From Pelotomaculum sp. (GTDB lineage Bacteria; Bacillota; Desulfotomaculia; Desulfotomaculales; Pelotomaculaceae): a stretch of DNA of 9,727 nt. The notes below the pieces were generated by a model that was not told where the DNA came from, searched no databases, and worked only from the letters and a program-made list of their open reading frames with translations. The stretch lies in NCBI GenBank assembly GCA_003489345.1, contig DNIT01000030.1, positions 1,994 through 11,720 on the forward strand, given 5' to 3'. The position numbers and the translations under genes are program-made. Shown piece by piece: positions 6,663 to 9,727 of this stretch; position 1 is the first letter of the stretch, and each line of letters begins with the position of its first letter.

Positions 6663-7252
6663 TGAACGGGATAACCAAATTGGTACTTGCAGGCGAAGGG
6701 GGACAGGGAGTCCAGTCGGTTGCGGAAATCATCGCGGAAGCTGCCAATGAGGAAGGTAAACAAGCTCTCTATATCCCTAGTTTCGGAGTTGAGCAGAGGG
6801 GTGGTGTATCGCTGGCCTTTGTCCAGATTAGCGACAAACAGATTGGTTCACCCAAGTTTCAAACCGGGGATATCGTAGTGGCTTTAAGCGACCGGGCGGT
6901 ATACCGTACCCGGCAATATGTAGGGCCTAAGACCGTTTTTGTTTATGAAAGCAGTAGCCGGGTCAAAGATGAAGACCTGCCGGCCAACGCCGCCCGGGTG
7001 CTGCCCATTCCCGCTATAGAAGTCGCCAAGCAGGAGCTGACCCCCCGTGTTTTCAATATTTTGATCATGGGCGCCGTGGTTGGCGCAACAGGGGTGATTT
7101 CGCTGGAACGGATGAAAGAGGCCGTTGAAAGAAAACTTGGCTACAAGTTTGCAAAGCAGCCTGAGCTAAGGGAGTTAAATTTCAGAGCCCTGGAGCGGGG
7201 GATGGAATTGGTTCGACCTGATCAGAATAATCGTGCCGCCGGCAATGCTTAA
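6662..7252 (+). CDS. korC: 2-oxoacid:ferredoxin oxidoreductase, gamma subunit
   Basis: The gamma subunit of the complex; in this superfamily the gamma domain helps bind CoA and stabilise the assembly. It has 196 residues with the characteristic N-terminal GEGGQGV (11-17), SFGVEQRGG (40-48, the family S-[FY]-G-x-E-x-R-G-G pattern), a central DIVVALSDRAV segment and a C-terminal helical part. The ATG overlaps the korB stop (TAATG), and a GGGGGAGG stretch inside the end of korB can serve as its ribosome site. Its own stop TAA is embedded in the AAGGAGG site of the next gene, showing tight operon packing. Confidence 0.93.
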   Translation: MNGITKLVLAGEGGQGVQSVAEIIAEAANEEGKQALYIPSFGVEQRGGVSLAFVQISDKQIGSPKFQTGDIVVALSDRAVYRTRQYVGPKTVFVYESSSRVKDEDLPANAARVLPIPAIEVAKQELTPRVFNILIMGAVVGATGVISLERMKEAVERKLGYKFAKQPELRELNFRALERGMELVRPDQNNRAAGNA

Positions 7253-7267
7253 GGAGGACCGTGGAAA

Positions 7268-7528
7268 ATGACCCTGGAATTCAAATCAAAAACGCAGGAA
7301 CTAACAAAAGGAGATTTTACACTTTTCCCGGGCCTCTGCAAGGGTTGCGGGCTATGCATTGAAAAATGCCCGAAAAAGTGTCTGAACTGGTCCGATGTGT
7401 TAGGAGTTTATGGAACACCGACTATTGAGGCCGGTGATGCGTGTATTGCCTGTAGTATCTGCCAGGAGGTATGCCCGGATTGTGCCATACATATTGAGAA
7501 AAGGAAAAAACCGCCTTTCACCATATAG
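7268..7528 (+). CDS. korD: 2-oxoacid:ferredoxin oxidoreductase, ferredoxin-like delta subunit
   Basis: This is the electron-transfer subunit carrying two [4Fe-4S] clusters that pass electrons from the TPP site to free ferredoxin. The 86 residues contain two ferredoxin motifs: C24-x2-C27-x2-C30-x3-C34-P and C59-x2-C62-x2-C65-x3-C69-P, plus one extra Cys after each (C38 and C72). The 24-residue insert between motifs is typical of delta subunits rather than of free clostridial ferredoxins. AAGGAGG (7251-7257) lies 10 bases before the ATG. Many kor/vor clusters put this gene first; here it comes last (A-B-C-D). No terminator follows, so transcription may continue into gin. Confidence 0.92.
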   Translation: MTLEFKSKTQELTKGDFTLFPGLCKGCGLCIEKCPKKCLNWSDVLGVYGTPTIEAGDACIACSICQEVCPDCAIHIEKRKKPPFTI

Positions 7529-7536
7529 CCGCCCCG

Positions 7537-7553
7537 TTCATATTTAGTATGAA
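7537..7553. promoter_or_regulatory. Short inverted repeat between korD and gin
   Basis: TTCATA (7537-7542), TTTAG, TATGAA (7548-7553): a 6-bp perfect inverted repeat in the 53-base gap, directly before the AAGGTGAT at 7554-7561. It could be an operator or a small hairpin; a 6-bp AT-rich repeat also arises by chance. Confidence 0.2.
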
Positions 7554-7581
7554 AAGGTGATGAAGCGGTGGTGAAACTAAA

Positions 7582-7776
7582 GTGGCAGTCGCATCTCCCA
7601 CATGTATATTATGCCGGCGGCCCCGGTTGACCGCATGCGCAGGACTGATGGTTAAGGGCCGCTATATCTGCAACGAATGTGAGCGTAGAATCATTGTCCT
7701 GGACAGGGAAGATCCGGACTATGATTACTACAAGTGGGGATTGAAAAAAATCTGGTGCTGGCCAACCAATGTCTGA
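7582..7776 (+). CDS. csfB: Sigma-G inhibitor Gin (CsfB) family protein
   Basis: Gin/CsfB is a small zinc-binding anti-sigma factor; in B. subtilis it is made early under sigma-F and keeps sigma-G (and sigma-E in the forespore) from acting too soon. The 64 residues show the family pattern: C8-x2-C11, then RYIC30-NEC33-ERRII, then DPDYDYYKWGLKKIW (44-58). Its place after bofA and before a yaaO-like gene matches Bacillus. The start is uncertain: the only in-frame start after the TGA at 7561 is GTG 7582. The best ribosome site (AAGGTGAT, 7554-7561) is too far away, leaving the imperfect GGTGGTGA (7567-7574). The last 49 bases overlap the convergent HTH gene. Confidence 0.85.
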   Translation: MAVASPTCILCRRPRLTACAGLMVKGRYICNECERRIIVLDREDPDYDYYKWGLKKIWCWPTNV

Positions 7777-8000
7777 GCCTGGGTCAGCGCCTGTTTTTTT
7801 TGGGCCAGGCGAATGCGCCTGTGCGCCAATTCCAGGTCGTGCTTGATCATATATAAGGTGGTGGGCCTGATACCGGTCTTTGCAGCGATATCCTGATCTG
7901 TAAAGCCCCTTTTCCAGGCCCTGATCAGTTTCTTGACGTCGGTGCCGTATTTTTTGGACAGAGTCTTTTCGTCTATCCTCCAGGACTGTTCTTCTGCCAT
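7728..8000 (-). CDS. Small helix-turn-helix protein, uncharacterised
   Basis: The 90-residue product reads as a DNA-binding protein: an N-terminal helical part (about 10-31, LSKKYGTDVKKLIRAWKRG), then a helix-turn-helix at about 33-56 (FTDQDIAAKTGIRPTTLY followed by MIKHDLE), then a basic, Gln- and Arg-rich helical tail from about 57. The HTH resembles those of sigma-factor region 4 and of small Xre/Trp-like repressors, but I cannot place it in a named family. The start is well supported: AAAGGAGTGAT on the minus strand (8016-8006) lies 9 bases upstream of the ATG. AT-rich DNA upstream could hold a promoter, but I find no good hexamer pair. It is divergent from the decarboxylase and convergent with gin, so it could act on either or elsewhere. 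Confidence 0.72.
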   Translation of the reverse strand: MAEEQSWRIDEKTLSKKYGTDVKKLIRAWKRGFTDQDIAAKTGIRPTTLYMIKHDLELAHRRIRLAQKKQALTQAQTLVGQHQIFFNPHL

Positions 8001-8098
8001 CCGGTATCACTCCTTTATATATAATAATGTTTTTCTTATTGTGACCATGTGCTCTGTTATCTATAAGGCTAAACTAATGGCAAAATTGAAGGATGGCG

Positions 8099-8128
8099 TT
8101 GGTAACAATGTAACTTCTATGATATAAT
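8099..8128 (+). promoter_or_regulatory. Extended -10 sigma-A promoter for the decarboxylase gene
   Basis: TTGGTA (8099-8104), an 18-base spacer, then a perfect TATAAT (8123-8128) preceded by TG at 8120-8121 (extended -10). Transcription would start near 8135, giving a T-rich leader of about 55 bases before the TTG start at 8190. Confidence 0.7.
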
Positions 8129-8189
8129 TAAAGATTAGTAAAACTTGTATTTATTTTTTGTTTTATTTATTTTGTTCGGAGGCAGTTTT

Positions 8190-9635
8190 TTGTCTGAAAG
8201 GCAAGGACAGGCTCCTCTTTTTGAGGCGCTCTGCAGGCATAATGAAAAAAATACGTGCAATCTCCATATACCTGGACACAGGCAGGGGCGATGCATTCCG
8301 GAAGGTCTCATGTTTCTGGACAATAAAGCCCTTTTCTCCCTTGATTTGACCGAGTTGCCCGGATTGGATGACCTGCACAGCCCGAGCGGGCCCATCCGCC
8401 TGGCTCAGGAACTGGCTGCCGGCCTTTACGGAGCAGACCGCAGTTTCTTCCTGGTTAACGGCACAAGCGTCGGCCTGCATGCCCTGCTGGTTGCGATTGC
8501 GGCTGAGAAACAGGTAGTTGTACCGAGAAATGCCCACCGCTCGGTCCTGGGCGGTCTGATTCTGGCTGGCGCCGACCCGGTTTACGTCACACCGGAGCTT
8601 ATACCTGAATTCGGTCTGGCCTCCGGCATCGCACCCGCCGTCATCCGGACTGCGTTGGAAAATAACCCGAAAGCCGCCGCCGTCATGGCGGTAAGTCCCA
8701 ACTATTACGGAATCACCGGAGATTTGCAGGGTTATGCTGAAGCTGCGCACAGGGTGGACAAGCCGCTCCTGGTAGATGAAGCGCATGGCGCCCACCTGCG
8801 CTTTCACCCGGCCTTGCCGGAGGATGCCATGGCTTGCGGCGCGGACGCTGCCGTTCAGAGCACCCACAAGCTGGGCGGTTCGCTAACCCAAAGTTCAGTC
8901 CTGCACCTGCAGGGACAACGAATTGAGCAGCAGGGGGTCGCGGCCGCCCTGCGCCTGCTGCAAACCACCAGCCCGTCCTACCTGCTCATGGTTTCCCTTG
9001 ATTTGGCCCGCCGGCAGCTGGCGCTGCGGGGGAAAGGACTGCTGGACCAGGCTCTGGAACTGTCCTATGGCTTGCGCCGGCGCTTGTCAATGATCGATGG
9101 TTTGCGTGTTTTGTCCCCAGAGCACCTGCCCGGGGGCTCAAGCCTGGATCCGACCAGGCTGGTAATTTCAGTGCGGAGGCTGGGGTTGTCCGGCTACCAG
9201 GTACAACAACTGCTGGCGGAACGCTACCGTGTTTACGTCGAAATGGCTGATGCCGCCCATGTGGTGGCTATTGTCTCAATCGGCGCCGCCCCGGCCGACT
9301 GTGCAGGACTGGCCCGCGCCATGGAGGACATCGCCGTCAGAGAGCGCAAGACAAAACCCATCCCGTTTCTTGTCCCGCCGGACAGCTTTACTGTGTTGAT
9401 GAAACCACGCGAGGCCTGGTTTGCAAAATTCCGTCAGGTACCTCTTGATGAGGCCGGGGGAAGGATCGCAGCAGAGATAATCGCTGTGTACCCGCCCGGT
9501 ATTCCGGTTGTAAACCCGGGTGAGAAAATTACCGGGGATGTGATCAACTACCTGAAGTCAGTCAGAAAAATGGGACTATCCTGCCACGGCCTGGCCGATC
9601 CCACGCTAAAAACAATCAGTGTTGTGGTAGAATAA
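8190..9635 (+). CDS. yaaO: Orn/Lys/Arg decarboxylase family protein (YaaO/SpeA-type), PLP-dependent
   Basis: This is a fold-type I PLP enzyme of the Orn/Lys/Arg decarboxylase class, which removes CO2 from a basic amino acid to make a polyamine precursor (agmatine, cadaverine or putrescine). At 481 residues it matches the short Bacillus form (YaaO/SpeA), lacking the N-terminal wing domain of E. coli enzymes. Key parts: HIPGHRQG (26-33), VNGTS (89-93, phosphate loop), LVDEAHGAH (194-202, with Asp196 for the pyridine N) and STHKLGGSLTQ (224-234), where Lys227 should form the Schiff base. The C-terminal domain follows. The substrate cannot be told from sequence. TTG 8190 is chosen because GGAGG (8178-8182) is 7 bases upstream; an extension to 8145 would add a hydrophobic run translated from T-rich leader. 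In Bacillus tmk follows; here the window ends. Confidence 0.92.
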   Translation: MSERQGQAPLFEALCRHNEKNTCNLHIPGHRQGRCIPEGLMFLDNKALFSLDLTELPGLDDLHSPSGPIRLAQELAAGLYGADRSFFLVNGTSVGLHALLVAIAAEKQVVVPRNAHRSVLGGLILAGADPVYVTPELIPEFGLASGIAPAVIRTALENNPKAAAVMAVSPNYYGITGDLQGYAEAAHRVDKPLLVDEAHGAHLRFHPALPEDAMACGADAAVQSTHKLGGSLTQSSVLHLQGQRIEQQGVAAALRLLQTTSPSYLLMVSLDLARRQLALRGKGLLDQALELSYGLRRRLSMIDGLRVLSPEHLPGGSSLDPTRLVISVRRLGLSGYQVQQLLAERYRVYVEMADAAHVVAIVSIGAAPADCAGLARAMEDIAVRERKTKPIPFLVPPDSFTVLMKPREAWFAKFRQVPLDEAGGRIAAEIIAVYPPGIPVVNPGEKITGDVINYLKSVRKMGLSCHGLADPTLKTISVVVE

Positions 9636-9651
9636 CTACAAGAGCCTATAT

Positions 9652-9665
9652 GACAAGCACTTGTC
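9652..9665. repeat. Short palindrome after the decarboxylase gene
   Basis: GACAAG-CA-CTTGTC, a perfect 6-bp inverted repeat with a 2-base centre, 16 bases after the stop codon and with no T-run. It could be an operator for the next gene outside the window; it is not a terminator. Confidence 0.3.
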
Positions 9666-9727
9666 TGGTTCATGCATACAGAGTCTTGGATCCCAAAGGA
9701 ATACAGGATATACCCACGTCCCACGTC

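Noticed and set aside
7547..7575. Sigma-F-like promoter (GTATG, 15 bases, GGTGG) for gin
   Set aside because: Key positions differ from the consensus, and transcription would start at or after the GTG start codon, leaving no ribosome site.
7777..7810. GCCTGG...CCAGGC with a T8 run as a gin terminator
   Set aside because: The T-run lies in the loop, not after the stem, and the stretch codes for the HTH protein on the other strand.
7609..8010. A longer minus-strand frame overlapping the HTH gene in another register
   Set aside because: The HTH frame (7728-8000) has the strong ribosome site and a coherent helix-turn-helix; this one has neither and covers most of gin.
8163..8867. A 234-codon minus-strand frame opposite the decarboxylase
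   Set aside because: It is the antisense shadow of a clear PLP enzyme, with no family motifs.

Overview
The window looks like chromosomal DNA from an anaerobic, endospore-forming Firmicute, most likely of the class Clostridia (Peptococcaceae / Desulfotomaculum-Pelotomaculum type). The reasons are a large Bacillus-type SRP RNA, two sporulation control genes (bofA and the sigma-G inhibitor gin/csfB), an oxygen-sensitive 2-oxoacid:ferredoxin oxidoreductase, strong AGGAGG-type ribosome binding sites, and use of TTG and GTG starts. The genus-level placement is inference; no 16S or database search was possible.

Layout. Positions 1-304 hold the SRP RNA (its 5' end is probably cut by a few bases) and its terminators. 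A 250-base leader (305-556) follows, with one weak promoter candidate and one possible leader peptide. Then come dnaX (clamp-loader tau/gamma), ybaB/ebfC (nucleoid-associated), recR (recombinational repair) and bofA (pro-sigma-K processing inhibitor), all on + and closely spaced. After bofA there is a structured leader ending in a good intrinsic terminator, a MinD/ParA-like P-loop ATPase of unknown role, a spacer carrying three clusters of 7-bp repeats, and a complete four-subunit 2-oxoacid:ferredoxin oxidoreductase operon (alpha, beta, gamma, ferredoxin delta). Next is gin/csfB on +, overlapping tail to tail a small helix-turn-helix gene on -, and finally a YaaO/SpeA-type PLP-dependent amino-acid decarboxylase with its own extended -10 promoter.

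The backbone scr - dnaX - ybaB - recR - bofA - csfB - yaaO is the gene order known from Bacillus subtilis. There, an rRNA operon lies between bofA and csfB. Here that position holds the P-loop ATPase plus the kor operon, yaaL is missing between recR and bofA, and an extra HTH gene lies between gin and yaaO.

How the genes work together. The first half is replication, repair and protein-targeting housekeeping. The kor block is a self-contained metabolic unit producing or consuming reduced ferredoxin, with the P-loop ATPase a candidate accessory factor. bofA and gin act at two different sporulation checkpoints (sigma-K and sigma-G). The least explained parts are the leader at 3633-3730, the heptad clusters at 4454-4602, the P-loop ATPase and the small HTH gene. 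No phage, IS element, CRISPR array or tRNA was seen.
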